NCBI GenBank assembly: GCA_963810815.1 | Contig: CAWEPB010000003.1 | Span: 1-64,000, forward strand | Reading direction: 5' to 3' | From: CAVQWT01 sp963810815 | Lineage (GTDB): Bacteria; Pseudomonadota; Gammaproteobacteria; Burkholderiales; Casimicrobiaceae | DNA: 64,000 nucleotides | The notes under the pieces: model-generated | Told to the model about the DNA's origin: nothing | What the model saw: only the letters and a program-made list of their open reading frames with translations | Database searches by the model: none | Shown here: positions 1 through 8,381 of the stretch, one piece after another | Layout: the number at the start of each line of letters is the position of its first letter | How positions within the stretch are numbered: the stretch's first letter is position 1 | Program-made: the position numbers and the translations under genes

Positions 1-2525
1 TGCTGATGCGCGAGCACGCGCGGCGCACCGGCCTCGACGGCGCCGCGATCCTCGGCGACGCGCTGCCCGAAGGCAAGGAGGCGGTGTTCTCGTTCTTCAC
101 CGGCGAGATCTTCAACCGCGCGCGGCCGGAGAACCAGCGCACGCTGCTGCTCGCCGCGCTGCTGCCGTCGGTCGCCGCGGGCGACGCCGCGGCGATCGCC
201 GACAACCCCGACGCGCCGCGGATGCTCGACTACCTGTACCGGCACCACCTGTTCACCGACCGCCGGCGCGCCGGACCCGACCCCCTCTACCAGTTCCACG
301 CGCTGTTCCGCGAATTCCTGCTCGACGAGGGTCGGCGCCGACTCTCCGCCGACGAGCGCCGAAGCGCGCTGGTCCGCGCCGGCGATGCGCTGGTCGGCCG
401 CGCCGACTTCGACGGCGCCGCCGCGCTGTACGTCGAGGCGCAGGCGTGGCCGGCACTGGCGGGGATGGCGCTGCACGCGGCGCCGTTCCTGCTGGACGAG
501 GGCCGGCCGCAGAAGCTCGCCGAGTGGATCGACGCCCTGCCCGCCGGCACGGCGGCGGCCGAGCCGCGGCTGCCGCTGGCGCTGGGGCTGGCCGTGCTCT
601 ACAGCGATCCGCCGCGCGCCAAGGCGCTGCTGGCCGAAGCGTTCGCGGGCTTCGAGGCGCGCGGTGACACGCGGCGCCAGCTGATCACCGCCGCCGCCGC
701 CGTCGACTGCCATTACTTCGAGTGGGCCGACTTCGCGCCGCTCGACCGGTGGATCGGCGTGCTGGAGACGCTGACCGATCCGCGACCGGAGTTCACCGCC
801 ATCGCCGACGCGCTGCGCGTGTGGTCGTGCTTCCTGATCGCGCTGCTGTTCCGCCGCCCCGACCATCCCCGGGTCGCCGAGTGCGCGGCGCGGGTCACCA
901 CGCTGCTCGCCGACCCCGCGATCGAGATGGTGCCCGTCAACTCGCGGCTCAACGCCGCGTCGATCCTGTTCAACTACAGCAACTGGAAGACCAAGGGCGA
1001 GACCGCCGACGCGCTGATCGCGCGCGTCGGGCCGTGGCTCGACGAGCCGCAGGCGACGCCGCTCAACCGGGTCTGGTGGCGCTTCCACCTCGCGTTCAAC
1101 CGGCAGATCCGCGGCCGCTACGCCGAAGCCGAGCGGACGATGGAGGAAACCGAGGCCATCGCGCGCGAGCACGGGCTCAACTCGGTGCTGTTCGAGTGCT
1201 ACCACGCCGAGCTGACGACGCTGATTTCGGCCCGCGACGCCGCCGGTGCGGCCGTGGCGCTGGAGCGGCTGCGGTCGGTGCTGCAGCCCTCGCGCCGGAT
1301 GGACGTGGCGTACTTCCGCAACCAGGAAGCCGGCGTGCGCATGCTCGAACACCGGCACGCCGAGGCCGTCGAGGCGGCGATCGACGCCGTCGCCATCGGC
1401 CGCGAGGCAGGCCTGCCGCCGCTGCAGCTTCCGCATTTCCTGGTGCGGCAGGCGCTCGCCCGCGCGCTGGTGCCGGACGCTTCCGGCGCGCTCGCCTGCT
1501 ACGCCGAGGCCATCGCGCTGGCCGACGGCGTCGACCGGCGCAACTTCGAATTCCAGCGCCGCCTGCTCGGCGCGTACTTCGCGCTGGCCGAAGGGCGGCG
1601 CGACGAGGCCGCCGCCCTGCTCGCCGCCATCCTGCCCGAGTGCCGCGACGCCGCGTATCCCGGCGTCTTCCGCAACGCCCCCGACATCGCGGTCCCGCTG
1701 TTCGCGCTGGCGCTGGAGCGCGGCATCGAGCCCGACTACGTGCGCGGCCGCATCCGCGAGCGGCGGTTGTCGGCGCCGTCGCCCGCCACGCCCGGATGGC
1801 CTTGGCCGCTGGCGATCCGGACCCTCGGCGCGTTCGAGCTCGCGCGCGACGGCGAGCCGGTGGTCTCCTCGGGCAAGGCGCAGAAGAAGCCGCTGGAACT
1901 GCTGAAGGCGCTGGTCGCGCACGGCGGACGCAACGTCGACGCCGCGCTGCTGACGGCACGGGTGTGGCCCGACGCCGAGGGCGACGACGCGAAGACCTCG
2001 TTCGACAGCAACCTGTACCGGCTGCGCAAGCTGGTCGCCGTCGACCAGGCGCTGACGCTGTCGGATGGGCGGCTGTCGCTGAACCCGGCCGTCGTCTGGG
2101 TCGACACCTGGGCCTTCGAGCGCGTGCTCGACGCCGGCGCCGCGGGCGCTCCGCCGGACATCGACGGCGCGCTGGCGCTGTACCGGGGCCCCTTCCTCGG
2201 CCTCGAGGACCCGCCCGCCTGGGCGCTGCCGCTGCGCGACCGCCTGGCCGCGCGGCTTTCCCGCGTCGTGCTCGAGGCGGGCGAGGTGCGCGAACGCGGC
2301 GGCGACTGGGCCGGCGCGAAAGCGCTCTACCAGCGCGCGCTCGAGCTCGACAACCTCGCCGAGCCGATCTACCGCCGGCTGATGATCGCCCAGGTCGAAG
2401 CGGGCGATCCGGCCGGCGCACTGGTCACGTACCGGCGCTGCCGCGAGCTGCTGTCGATCGTCCTGGGCCGCCCCCCCGCAGCCGAGACCGAAGCGCTGCG
2501 CGCCCGGCTGGCCGCCTCCTCGTAA
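1..2525 (+). CDS. STAND/MalT-like regulator with C-terminal SARP (BTAD) domain, 5' end cut by window
   Basis: The frame is open through the left edge, so the N-terminal ATPase (Walker A/B) part is outside the window. The first ~150 visible residues look like the winged-helix end of a MalT/AfsR-type STAND ATPase (YRHHLFTDRR, FHALFREFLL). Residues ~150-590 are Ala/Leu-rich TPR-like helices. From ~596 an OmpR-like winged helix follows (IRTLGAFELARDG, then SNLYRLRKLV), and residues ~700-838 form a bacterial transcriptional activator domain (GALALYRGPFLG, then ALELDNLAEPIYRRLM). In the family such proteins activate transcription after signal-dependent assembly. The target is unknown; phased direct repeats in the downstream intergenic region could be its site (inference). 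Confidence 0.85.
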   Translation, partial: LMREHARRTGLDGAAILGDALPEGKEAVFSFFTGEIFNRARPENQRTLLLAALLPSVAAGDAAAIADNPDAPRMLDYLYRHHLFTDRRRAGPDPLYQFHALFREFLLDEGRRRLSADERRSALVRAGDALVGRADFDGAAALYVEAQAWPALAGMALHAAPFLLDEGRPQKLAEWIDALPAGTAAAEPRLPLALGLAVLYSDPPRAKALLAEAFAGFEARGDTRRQLITAAAAVDCHYFEWADFAPLDRWIGVLETLTDPRPEFTAIADALRVWSCFLIALLFRRPDHPRVAECAARVTTLLADPAIEMVPVNSRLNAASILFNYSNWKTKGETADALIARVGPWLDEPQATPLNRVWWRFHLAFNRQIRGRYAEAERTMEETEAIAREHGLNSVLFECYHAELTTLISARDAAGAAVALERLRSVLQPSRRMDVAYFRNQEAGVRMLEHRHAEAVEAAIDAVAIGREAGLPPLQLPHFLVRQALARALVPDASGALACYAEAIALADGVDRRNFEFQRRLLGAYFALAEGRRDEAAALLAAILPECRDAAYPGVFRNAPDIAVPLFALALERGIEPDYVRGRIRERRLSAPSPATPGWPWPLAIRTLGAFELARDGEPVVSSGKAQKKPLELLKALVAHGGRNVDAALLTARVWPDAEGDDAKTSFDSNLYRLRKLVAVDQALTLSDGRLSLNPAVVWVDTWAFERVLDAGAAGAPPDIDGALALYRGPFLGLEDPPAWALPLRDRLAARLSRVVLEAGEVRERGGDWAGAKALYQRALELDNLAEPIYRRLMIAQVEAGDPAGALVTYRRCRELLSIVLGRPPAAETEALRARLAASS

Positions 2526-2984
2526 GCCTCGTAGCGCCCCGTAGCGCCCCGTAGCGCCCGTACCGCCCGTACCGCCCGCGCGTCCGGGGCGGCGCCCCCA
2601 TGGTTCCCGCGAGCAGGCGGCTCGACCAGGCCGTCGCGGCGGGTCCTCCCGACGGCCGCTGTCAGCGATCCGTCAGTCGTGCGGTCAGCGGCGCCGTCGG
2701 CATCCCGACGGCCGGTGGTCGCGCCGCCGCCAGCGGGGCGCAACCGGATTGCACCGGCGCCTTCGCCGGCCTTCGCACGCCCCTGCGGCGCCCCTCGCCG
2801 GCGACGACTCCGGCGACCGCCGCGGCACGCCACCGGGGGGCGCCGCGCCCCCGCCGCTCCAGGTTGCGAATCCGTAAGCGATCCGCAAGCAGCCCGCGCG
2901 CAGAGTTCGCTCCGAGGTCCGCCGCGATTCCCGCCCCAGGCGCGGGTCGGCGAGCGAACCCGAACGCCAACCTCGGAGCTGATC
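2526..2984. other. 459-bp intergenic region with short direct repeats
   Basis: I see no convincing gene here. It opens with three copies of a 10-bp unit GTAGCGCCCC (2531-2560) followed by GTACCGCCC twice. Further on are three GTCAG repeats starting at 2661, 2672 and 2684, and a pair of ATCCGYAAGC repeats starting at 2870 and 2881. The 11-12 bp phasing resembles the repeat spacing of SARP operators. Frames open across this stretch are Arg/Pro/Ala-rich and look like GC-driven open frames. Confidence 0.5.
2870..2891 (+). promoter_or_regulatory. 11-bp phased direct repeat, candidate operator
   Basis: Two near-identical units (ATCCGTAAGCG and ATCCGCAAGCA) sit head to tail with an 11-bp period, about 95 bp before the start codon at 2985. 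SARP-family activators are known to bind direct repeats spaced 11 bp on one helix face, and the gene just upstream encodes a SARP-type C-terminus. Assignment as its operator is inference only. Confidence 0.3.
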
Positions 2985-3440
2985 ATGAAGGCCACCAAGT
3001 CCCTTGCCGAACGCCGGGTGTTTCTCGCCGGCATCGGTGCCGCGTCCACCATCGGCGACGACTACGGCCGGCTGGCCGTGTGCGACGGCAAGGCGCCGCA
3101 AGCCCGGGCCCGGATCGGCCCGCGCTGGAACCTGGCCGCGGTCGTCGTCGCCTTCGCGGTCGTCGCGACCACCATCGAGCTGCTGCCGACGCTGGGGACC
3201 GCGCCGCAGGCGGCCGACGCGCAACCCGCGGTCGCGACGGCAACGGCGCCGCAGGCGGCACGGCGAACCGTGGCCGCGACGATCGCCGCGCCGCACGACC
3301 GCGATGCGTCCGCGGATGCGCGGTCGCTGGCCGAACGCGTCGCGCTGTTCCCGGTGCTGCAGGCGGAGGTCGCACTGGAGGCCGCCGGCGACGATGCCGG
3401 CACCGCAGGCGCCGCGCCCCGCGTCCGGCGCCGGATCTGA
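2985..3440 (+). CDS. Hypothetical single-pass membrane protein
   Basis: A 151-residue protein of no family I recognise. The ATG at 2985 is preceded by GGAG a few bases upstream. A longer in-frame version starting at 2679 would add a low-complexity Pro/Arg-rich tail and is not favoured. The N-terminus (KSLAERRVFLAG) is polar. Residues ~45-67 (WNLAAVVVAFAVVATTIELL) form one membrane segment, and an Ala-rich C-terminal half ends in RVRRRI. An N-in, periplasmic-C topology is plausible. It may be co-transcribed with the small gene at 3564, 123 bp downstream across a simple repeat. Confidence 0.55.
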   Translation: MKATKSLAERRVFLAGIGAASTIGDDYGRLAVCDGKAPQARARIGPRWNLAAVVVAFAVVATTIELLPTLGTAPQAADAQPAVATATAPQAARRTVAATIAAPHDRDASADARSLAERVALFPVLQAEVALEAAGDDAGTAGAAPRVRRRI

Positions 3441-3450
3441 CCGGCCACCC

Positions 3451-3521
3451 CGCACCCGCACCCGCACCCGCAATCGCAATCGCATCGCACTCGCACTCGC
3501 ACCCGCACGCGCACTCGCTCA
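3451..3521. repeat. Imperfect CGCACC/CGCAAT hexamer repeat
   Basis: About twelve tandem hexamers of the form CGCACC, CGCAAT, CGCATC or CGCACT run between the stop codon at 3440 and the ribosome binding site of the next gene (GAGGAGAA near 3550). All frames through it give Arg/Thr or His/Ser-rich simple peptides, so it is most likely non-coding microsatellite DNA. Confidence 0.7.
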
Positions 3522-3563
3522 CCGCCCACCACTCACCGCTCACCGCCAACGAGGAGAACGCCC

Positions 3564-3950
3564 ATGAACCGGACCCGCCAGCAAGCCAACGCCGACACCG
3601 TCGACTTCAGCGACAGCACGCTCGAGCCGCTGCCGTGGTTTCCGTTCACCGTCGGTACGTCGGTCGGCCACGGTGTCGCCGTGGCGCCGGTGGCGCTCGC
3701 CGCCGAGCGTGCGTACTGGGCGCTGGTCCGGACCTGGGACGCGCGGCCCCGGCTGACGCTGCTGCTGCTCGACGCCGGCGACTGGCAGCGACACCTGCCC
3801 GGCCGCCCGCGCACTAACGTGCAGCGCGTCGGCGCCGACACCTGGGCCATCGCGCTGGACGCCGACCCGGCGGCCGTGGAACGCGAACTCGTCGAGGCGA
3901 TCGCGCCGTCGTTCCGCGCCGGAATCACCCCGGTGCGGCACGCCGCCTGA
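3564..3950 (+). CDS. Small hypothetical protein
   Basis: A 128-residue protein with a good ribosome binding site (GAGGAGAA) about 7 bases before the ATG. It has no signal peptide or membrane segment. The middle is hydrophobic and probably alpha/beta (ALVRTWDARPRLTLLLLDAG), followed by a region of mixed polarity. I do not recognise a domain. It lies between a single-pass membrane protein and the oxidase-like small membrane protein, all in the same direction with short gaps, so a small operon is likely. Confidence 0.6.
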   Translation: MNRTRQQANADTVDFSDSTLEPLPWFPFTVGTSVGHGVAVAPVALAAERAYWALVRTWDARPRLTLLLLDAGDWQRHLPGRPRTNVQRVGADTWAIALDADPAAVERELVEAIAPSFRAGITPVRHAA

Positions 3951-3992
3951 CCGCGCACGGCACCCAATCCAAAGATCATCGAGGAGACACCC

Positions 3993-4364
3993 GTGGGACT
4001 CAACTTCCTTCGCATTGCCACCCTCTACCTCATCGTCGGAGTCCTCCTGGGCTTCGTCATGGGCATTACCGAAGCGTTCCAGTACGCGCCGGTGCACGCG
4101 CACGTCAACCTACTCGGCTGGGCATCGCTGGGCCTCGTGGGCGTCATCTATCACCTCTACCCCGCGGCGGCGGAGACGCGGCTCGCCCGGGTGCATTTCT
4201 GGCTGCACAACCTCGGTTTGCCCGTCTTCATGGTCTCGCTGGCGGTGATGTTCGCGGGGAATCCGGCCGCCAATGCCGCGGTGAAGATCGGCGCGACGAT
4301 GACGGTCCTGGGGCTGATCGCGTTCGCCGTCAACCTCTTCACCAATGTGCGGAGGGCCGCTTGA
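3993..4364 (+). CDS. Short heme-copper-oxidase subunit I-like membrane protein
   Basis: A 123-residue protein with four predicted membrane helices. It resembles the first helices of cbb3/NO-reductase-type subunit I rather than a whole oxidase: the motif VHAHVNLLGW follows helix 1, YHLYP ends helix 2, and VHFWLHNLGLP begins helix 3. Short proteins of this type are common in Proteobacteria and are annotated as cytochrome-c-oxidase-like. Several His residues could bind heme, but too few helices are present for a binuclear heme-copper centre, so it is not an oxidase on its own. A gas- or heme-sensing or assembly role is possible but unproven. GAGGAG precedes the GTG-ATG context near 3980. Confidence 0.65.
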   Translation: MGLNFLRIATLYLIVGVLLGFVMGITEAFQYAPVHAHVNLLGWASLGLVGVIYHLYPAAAETRLARVHFWLHNLGLPVFMVSLAVMFAGNPAANAAVKIGATMTVLGLIAFAVNLFTNVRRAA

Positions 4365-4606
4365 GCGGACGCGACCCGCGCTGCGGCCCGTCGATCCGCC
4401 GCCGGAGCCGCGCCCCCGGCCCCCGGGACGAAGCCCGGGTCGGCGCCGCTGCCGCAGCCCCGGGTCTCGCGGACGCCGCGCCGGACCCGGCCCGGGCCAC
4501 CGACCCGGGCGAGTCGCCCGCCGCGCCGCAGATTCGCGCGCCCGCCGCAGCCGCCGCACCGCCGTCCACGCCGCCCCCGCGCCGGCGCCGCCGCTTCGTG
4601 TTCTGA
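4361..4606 (+). CDS. Possible small Ala/Pro/Arg-rich protein (TTG start)
   Basis: An 81-residue frame that starts with TTG overlapping the stop codon of the preceding gene (TTGA), with GGAGGG 5 bases upstream. That overlap and Shine-Dalgarno site are the only arguments for it. The composition is almost entirely Ala, Pro and Arg, with an ending RRRRRFVF, and in DNA of this GC content such frames arise by chance. The stretch up to ubiB otherwise holds GC-rich repeats (GTTCTGAAGC occurs at about 4601 and 4646). Confidence 0.3.
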   Translation: MSGRDPRCGPSIRRRSRAPGPRDEARVGAAAAAPGLADAAPDPARATDPGESPAAPQIRAPAAAAAPPSTPPPRRRRRFVF

Positions 4607-4683
4607 AGCGTTCCGCCGGGCCCGGCCGGGGCGCCGGGCCGCGGGGTTCTGAAGCACGGCGCCGGTGGGCCCGGCCCATTCCC

Positions 4684-4689
4684 GTAGAA
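4684..4689 (+). promoter_or_regulatory. -10 box ahead of ubiB
   Basis: TAGAAT lies 8 bases before the chosen ubiB start codon, in a GC-rich setting where such hexamers are rare. This would give a very short or absent leader. No good -35 hexamer is visible. Confidence 0.4.
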
Positions 4690-4697
4690 TCCACGGG

Positions 4698-6221
4698 ATG
4701 CGCATCCTGCGTCTCGCCCGCATCGTCCAGGTCGCGCTCCGCTACGGCCTCGACGAGTTCCTGCTCGGTCACGAACGATTCCGCGCGGTGCGCCCGCTCG
4801 CCCGCGCGCTCACGTTCTGGCGCGACGTCTCGGCGCCGCGCGCCGTCCGGCTGCGCCTGGCCCTCGAGGACCTGGGGCCGATCTTCGTCAAGTTCGGGCA
4901 GATGCTGTCGACGCGGCGCGACCTGATGCCGACCGACATCGCCGACGAACTGGCGAAGCTGCAGGACCGCGTGCCGCCGTTCCCCGTCGAGCAGTTCCTG
5001 GCCACGATGGAACGGAGCTACGGCAAGCCGGTGACCGAGATGTTCCGGTCGTTCGACCGGACCCCGATCGCCAGCGCGTCGGTGGCGCAGGTCCACTTCG
5101 CGGTGCTGCCGGACGGCACCGAGGTTGCCGTCAAGGTGCTGCGCCCGAACATCGGCAGGGTCATCGAGAAGGACCTCGGGCTGATGCAGGCCGCGGCGAT
5201 GCTCGCCGAGAAGCTGTGGTCCGACGGCAAGCGGCTGAAGCCGCGCGCGGTGGTCGGCGAGTTCGAGCGGACGCTGCGCGACGAGCTCGACCTGTCGCGC
5301 GAGGCCGCCAACTGCTCGCAGCTGCGCCGCAACTTCCTGCACTCCCCGCTGCTGCTGGTGCCCGCCGTCCACTGGGACTGGTGCACGGCCGAGGTGATGG
5401 TGATGGAGCGCATGGCGGGCATCCCGATCGCGCGCACCGACGAGCTGCGCGCCGCGGCCATCGACCTGAAGCGCCTGGCGCGCGCCGGCGTCGAGCTCTT
5501 CTTCACGCAGGTGTTCCGCGACGGCTTCTTTCACGCCGACATGCACCCGGGCAACATCTTCATCGCCGTCGACGCGCCCAACTTCGGCAAGTACATCGCG
5601 CTCGACTTCGGTATCGTCGGCACGCTGTCCGAGCGCGACCAGAGCTATCTGGCGCAGAATTTCCTCGCCTTCTTCCGCCGCGACTACCGCCGCGTCGCCA
5701 CCGCGCACATCGAGTCGGGCTGGGTGCCGCCGGACACCCGCGTCGACGAGCTCGAGACCGAGATCCGCGTCGTCTGCGAGCCGATCTTCGACCGCCCGCT
5801 GAAGGAGATCTCGCTCGGCCGCGTGCTGCTGCAGCTGTTCCGCGCGTCGCGCCGGTTCAACGTCGAGATCCAGCCGCAGCTGGTGCTGCTGCAGAAGACC
5901 CTGCTGAACATCGAGGGCCTCGGCCGTCAGCTCGACCCCGACCTCGACCTCTGGGTCACCGCCAAGCCGTTCCTCGAGCGCTGGATGGAGAACCAGGTCG
6001 GGCTGCCGGCGCTGCGGCGCCGCCTGCTGGCCGAAGCTCCGTACCTCGCTGCCGCGCTGCCGGAGTTGCCGCGCCTGCTGCACCTGCGGCTGTCGGCGCC
6101 GCCCTCGGCGTCGGACCTGGTGATGAAGGAACTCGCCGCTGCGCAGCGCGTGCGCAATCGGCTGCTGGTGGTGGCGGTGCTGCTGCTGGCCGCGATGCTG
6201 GCGTCGGTGCTCTGGCGCTGA
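4698..6221 (+). CDS. ubiB: Ubiquinone biosynthesis protein UbiB (ABC1/ADCK kinase-like)
   Basis: A 507-residue member of the UbiB/ABC1 atypical kinase family, needed for coenzyme Q synthesis at the inner membrane. Visible motifs are the KxGQ signature (FVKFGQMLSTRRDLMP), an Ala-rich nucleotide loop (ASASVAQVH), the catalytic Lys in EVAVKVLRP, an HADMHPGNIF loop and the DFG-equivalent ALDFGIVGTL. The last ~25 residues form a membrane anchor (LLVVAVLLLAAMLASVLWR). The start MRILRLARIVQVALRYGLDE matches the usual N-terminus; an in-frame start at 4665 would add 11 unusual residues. Length is normal. Confidence 0.95.
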   Translation: MRILRLARIVQVALRYGLDEFLLGHERFRAVRPLARALTFWRDVSAPRAVRLRLALEDLGPIFVKFGQMLSTRRDLMPTDIADELAKLQDRVPPFPVEQFLATMERSYGKPVTEMFRSFDRTPIASASVAQVHFAVLPDGTEVAVKVLRPNIGRVIEKDLGLMQAAAMLAEKLWSDGKRLKPRAVVGEFERTLRDELDLSREAANCSQLRRNFLHSPLLLVPAVHWDWCTAEVMVMERMAGIPIARTDELRAAAIDLKRLARAGVELFFTQVFRDGFFHADMHPGNIFIAVDAPNFGKYIALDFGIVGTLSERDQSYLAQNFLAFFRRDYRRVATAHIESGWVPPDTRVDELETEIRVVCEPIFDRPLKEISLGRVLLQLFRASRRFNVEIQPQLVLLQKTLLNIEGLGRQLDPDLDLWVTAKPFLERWMENQVGLPALRRRLLAEAPYLAAALPELPRLLHLRLSAPPSASDLVMKELAAAQRVRNRLLVVAVLLLAAMLASVLWR

Positions 6222-6225
6222 CGGC

Positions 6226-6241
6226 GGCGAACCGCTTCGCC
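6226..6241. terminator. Short hairpin between convergent genes
   Basis: GGCGAA and TTCGCC form a 6-bp stem with a 4-base loop in the 31-bp gap between ubiB and the convergent gene at 6253. There is no T-tract, so terminator function is uncertain. Confidence 0.3.
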
Positions 6242-6252
6242 TCGCCGGTCGT

Positions 6253-7014
6253 TCAGCGCACGCGGGGTGTCCCGCGCGCCGTCTTCTCGACGTAATAGAC
6301 CGGCGGCTCGGCCACGATCGGCGTCGCGCGGCGGGTGCCGACGCCGGCGAGCGGAGCGCGGCGCAGGAAGCTGTTCGCCTCGCCCATGATGAAGCGGACG
6401 AGGTCCTCGAGCACCGCCTCGGTGATGCCCTCGCCGGGAAATTCCAGCGTCAGCGTCTCGAAGCGGTCGATGTTGCGGACGGTCACGACGACGACCTGGC
6501 GCCGGTAGTCGGGCGCGAACCTGACCGACGCGGTGATCGCCGGCGTGATGGTGAACACGCCGGTGCGCACGACGCGGGCCTCGTCGTGATCGGTCTGGTA
6601 GTGGTACGGCACGTGCGATGCGCGCAGCTTGTCCTCGATCGGGCCGGCGGCAGCGGGCTGGCACTTCAGGACGACCGGCGCGTCGCCGACCAGCCGGTAG
6701 AAGAGTTCGACGTGCTCGAGCACCTCGAGGCCGGCGAGGGGCTTGCGCCGGTACGACACGAAGCCGCGATCGTATTGCGGTTCCGCGATGGTGATCACGC
6801 CGTCGAGCCGGTAACGGTGCGCGACCTTCGGCCGGATCACCTCGAGGTGGCCGAGCGCCTCGTCGAGCCACTTGAACGCGTGCCACAGCGACCGGTCGAT
6901 CGCCTGCAGCGCCTCCTCGACCGGGCGGCGCGCGGCCGTTTCGCCGGCGCGCATCGACTCGGACTGCACGCGCAGCTGTTCGAGCAGGGTCGGTTTGGAG
7001 GCGGCGTCGGGCAT
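6253..7014 (-). CDS. Conserved-looking hypothetical protein
   Basis: A 253-residue soluble protein of no family I can name. I chose the ATG at 7014 (MPDAASKPTLLEQLRV) because a TAGAAT box at 7061-7066 would lie downstream of the alternative upstream start. The N-terminal ~70 residues are helical (RRPVEEALQAIDRSLWHAFK); the rest is mainly beta (ITIAEPQYDRGFVSYRRKP, TGVFTITPAITASVRF). It has no signal peptide or membrane segment. It is convergent with ubiB and divergent from potA. Confidence 0.65.
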   Translation of the reverse strand: MPDAASKPTLLEQLRVQSESMRAGETAARRPVEEALQAIDRSLWHAFKWLDEALGHLEVIRPKVAHRYRLDGVITIAEPQYDRGFVSYRRKPLAGLEVLEHVELFYRLVGDAPVVLKCQPAAAGPIEDKLRASHVPYHYQTDHDEARVVRTGVFTITPAITASVRFAPDYRRQVVVVTVRNIDRFETLTLEFPGEGITEAVLEDLVRFIMGEANSFLRRAPLAGVGTRRATPIVAEPPVYYVEKTARGTPRVR

Positions 7015-7060
7015 GGGTTCGGTGGGTGGCGGTGAGGGGCGGGGGCCGGACAGGCCCTCC

Positions 7061-7066
7061 ATTCTA
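7061..7066 (-). promoter_or_regulatory. -10 box for the minus-strand gene at 6253
   Basis: On the minus strand the hexamer reads TAGAAT, about 45 bases before the chosen start codon at 7014. It is one of the few AT-rich hexamers in this gap. Confidence 0.35.
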
Positions 7067-7231
7067 TGACATCGGCATCGCCACGGCGGCGCGCATTCAC
7101 GTTCGGTCCACTCTGGGGCAAGCAACGGTCGTGCCGACCCGCGCCGGGGATGCGCTGTTGCATCGCAGCAACGCGGCGCGCCGAGGGGATACCGGGCGGC
7201 GGCGCCGGCGAGGGGCGCCGCGGATTTGCTT

Positions 7232-7237
7232 TACAAT
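7232..7237 (+). promoter_or_regulatory. -10 box for the pot operon
   Basis: TACAAT lies in the only AT-rich patch of the gap (GCTTTACAATTCACGG), about 43 bases before the potA start codon. Confidence 0.4.
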
Positions 7238-7279
7238 TCACGGCATTTCCCGCCCCCAAGAGCCCGGACGACGCACCGC

Positions 7280-8365
7280 ATGGCGCTCCTCGAGATCAAG
7301 AACGTAACCCGCCGCTTCGCCGACTTCACCGCCGTCGACAACGTCAGCTTCGAGGTCAAGGCCGGCGAGTTCTTCACCCTGCTGGGGCCGTCCGGCTGCG
7401 GCAAGACCACGCTGCTGCGGATGATCGCCGGGTTCGACCTGCCGGACGCCGGCAGCATCGTGCTCGACGGCGTCGACCTCAAGTCGACCCCGCCCGAGCG
7501 GCGGCCGATCCACACGGTGTTCCAGAGCTACGCGCTGTTCCCGCACATGACGGTGGCGCAGAACATCGCGTTCCCGCTGCGGATGGCCGGCCAGAGCGAG
7601 GCCGACCTCGGCGCCAAGGTCAAGGCGGCGCTGGACCAGGTCAAGCTCACCGACAAGGGCGGCAGCTACCCGCACGAGCTGTCCGGCGGCCAGAAGCAGC
7701 GCGTCGCGCTGGCCCGGGGCCTCGTCAACCGGCCGCGGGTGCTGCTGCTCGACGAGCCGCTGGGGGCGCTGGACGCCAAGCTGCGCGAGCAGATGCAGCT
7801 CGAGCTCATCCGGCTGCAGAAGGACTCCGGCGTCACCTTCGTCTTCGTCACCCACGCCCAGGCCGAGGCGCTGGCGCTGTCGCACCGGATCGCCGTGATG
7901 AACCACGGCCGGATCGAGCAGCTCGACGAGCCGTCGCGGCTGTACGGCTCGCCGAAGAACCGCTTCGTCGCCGACTTCATCGGCAACGTCAACATGCTCG
8001 ACGTCACTGTCGCCGAGGCCGGCGCGCCGCTGAAGCTCGTGTGCCCGCGCCTCGGCACCATCGCCGCCCCGGCGCGGGAAGGCGCGAAGACCGGCGCCAC
8101 GGGCGCGTTCGTGATCCGCCCCGAGCACGTCGCGATCCGCGCGGCGACCGAGCCGCCGTCGGCCGACCCCAACCAGTTCGAGGGCAAGGTCTGGGACTTC
8201 CTCTACATCGGTGACGTGACGACCTACATCGTCGACCTGGCCAACGGCGCGCGCATCGAGGCGCTGCTCGCCAACTCGGCGCCCGGCCGCGCCAAGTTCT
8301 TCGAGGTCGGCGACGCCGTCCGCGTGTCGTGGAAGGCCGAAGCCGGCGCCTTCCTCGACGCCTGA
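7280..8365 (+). CDS. potA: Spermidine/putrescine-type ABC transporter ATP-binding protein
   Basis: A 361-residue ABC ATPase that powers uptake by the two permeases encoded just downstream. Motifs in order: Walker A GPSGCGKTT (~residues 37-45), Q-loop FQSYALFPHMT, signature LSGGQKQRVALARGL, Walker B VLLLDEPLGALD and H-loop FVFVTHAQAEAL. A TOBE-type regulatory domain fills residues ~240-361 (AFVIRPEHVAIR). This layout is typical of PotA/PotG. The ATG at 7280 begins MALLEIKNVTRRF; the next gene starts 16 bases after its stop. Confidence 0.93.
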   Translation: MALLEIKNVTRRFADFTAVDNVSFEVKAGEFFTLLGPSGCGKTTLLRMIAGFDLPDAGSIVLDGVDLKSTPPERRPIHTVFQSYALFPHMTVAQNIAFPLRMAGQSEADLGAKVKAALDQVKLTDKGGSYPHELSGGQKQRVALARGLVNRPRVLLLDEPLGALDAKLREQMQLELIRLQKDSGVTFVFVTHAQAEALALSHRIAVMNHGRIEQLDEPSRLYGSPKNRFVADFIGNVNMLDVTVAEAGAPLKLVCPRLGTIAAPAREGAKTGATGAFVIRPEHVAIRAATEPPSADPNQFEGKVWDFLYIGDVTTYIVDLANGARIEALLANSAPGRAKFFEVGDAVRVSWKAEAGAFLDA

Positions 8366-8381
8366 CCAGGCGGGCCTCCCG

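Noticed and set aside
3451..3521. A repeat-containing coding region (Arg/Thr or Gly/Val repeats in several frames).
   Set aside because: The hexamer repeat gives simple peptides in every frame, and the flanking genes have good starts and stops outside it.
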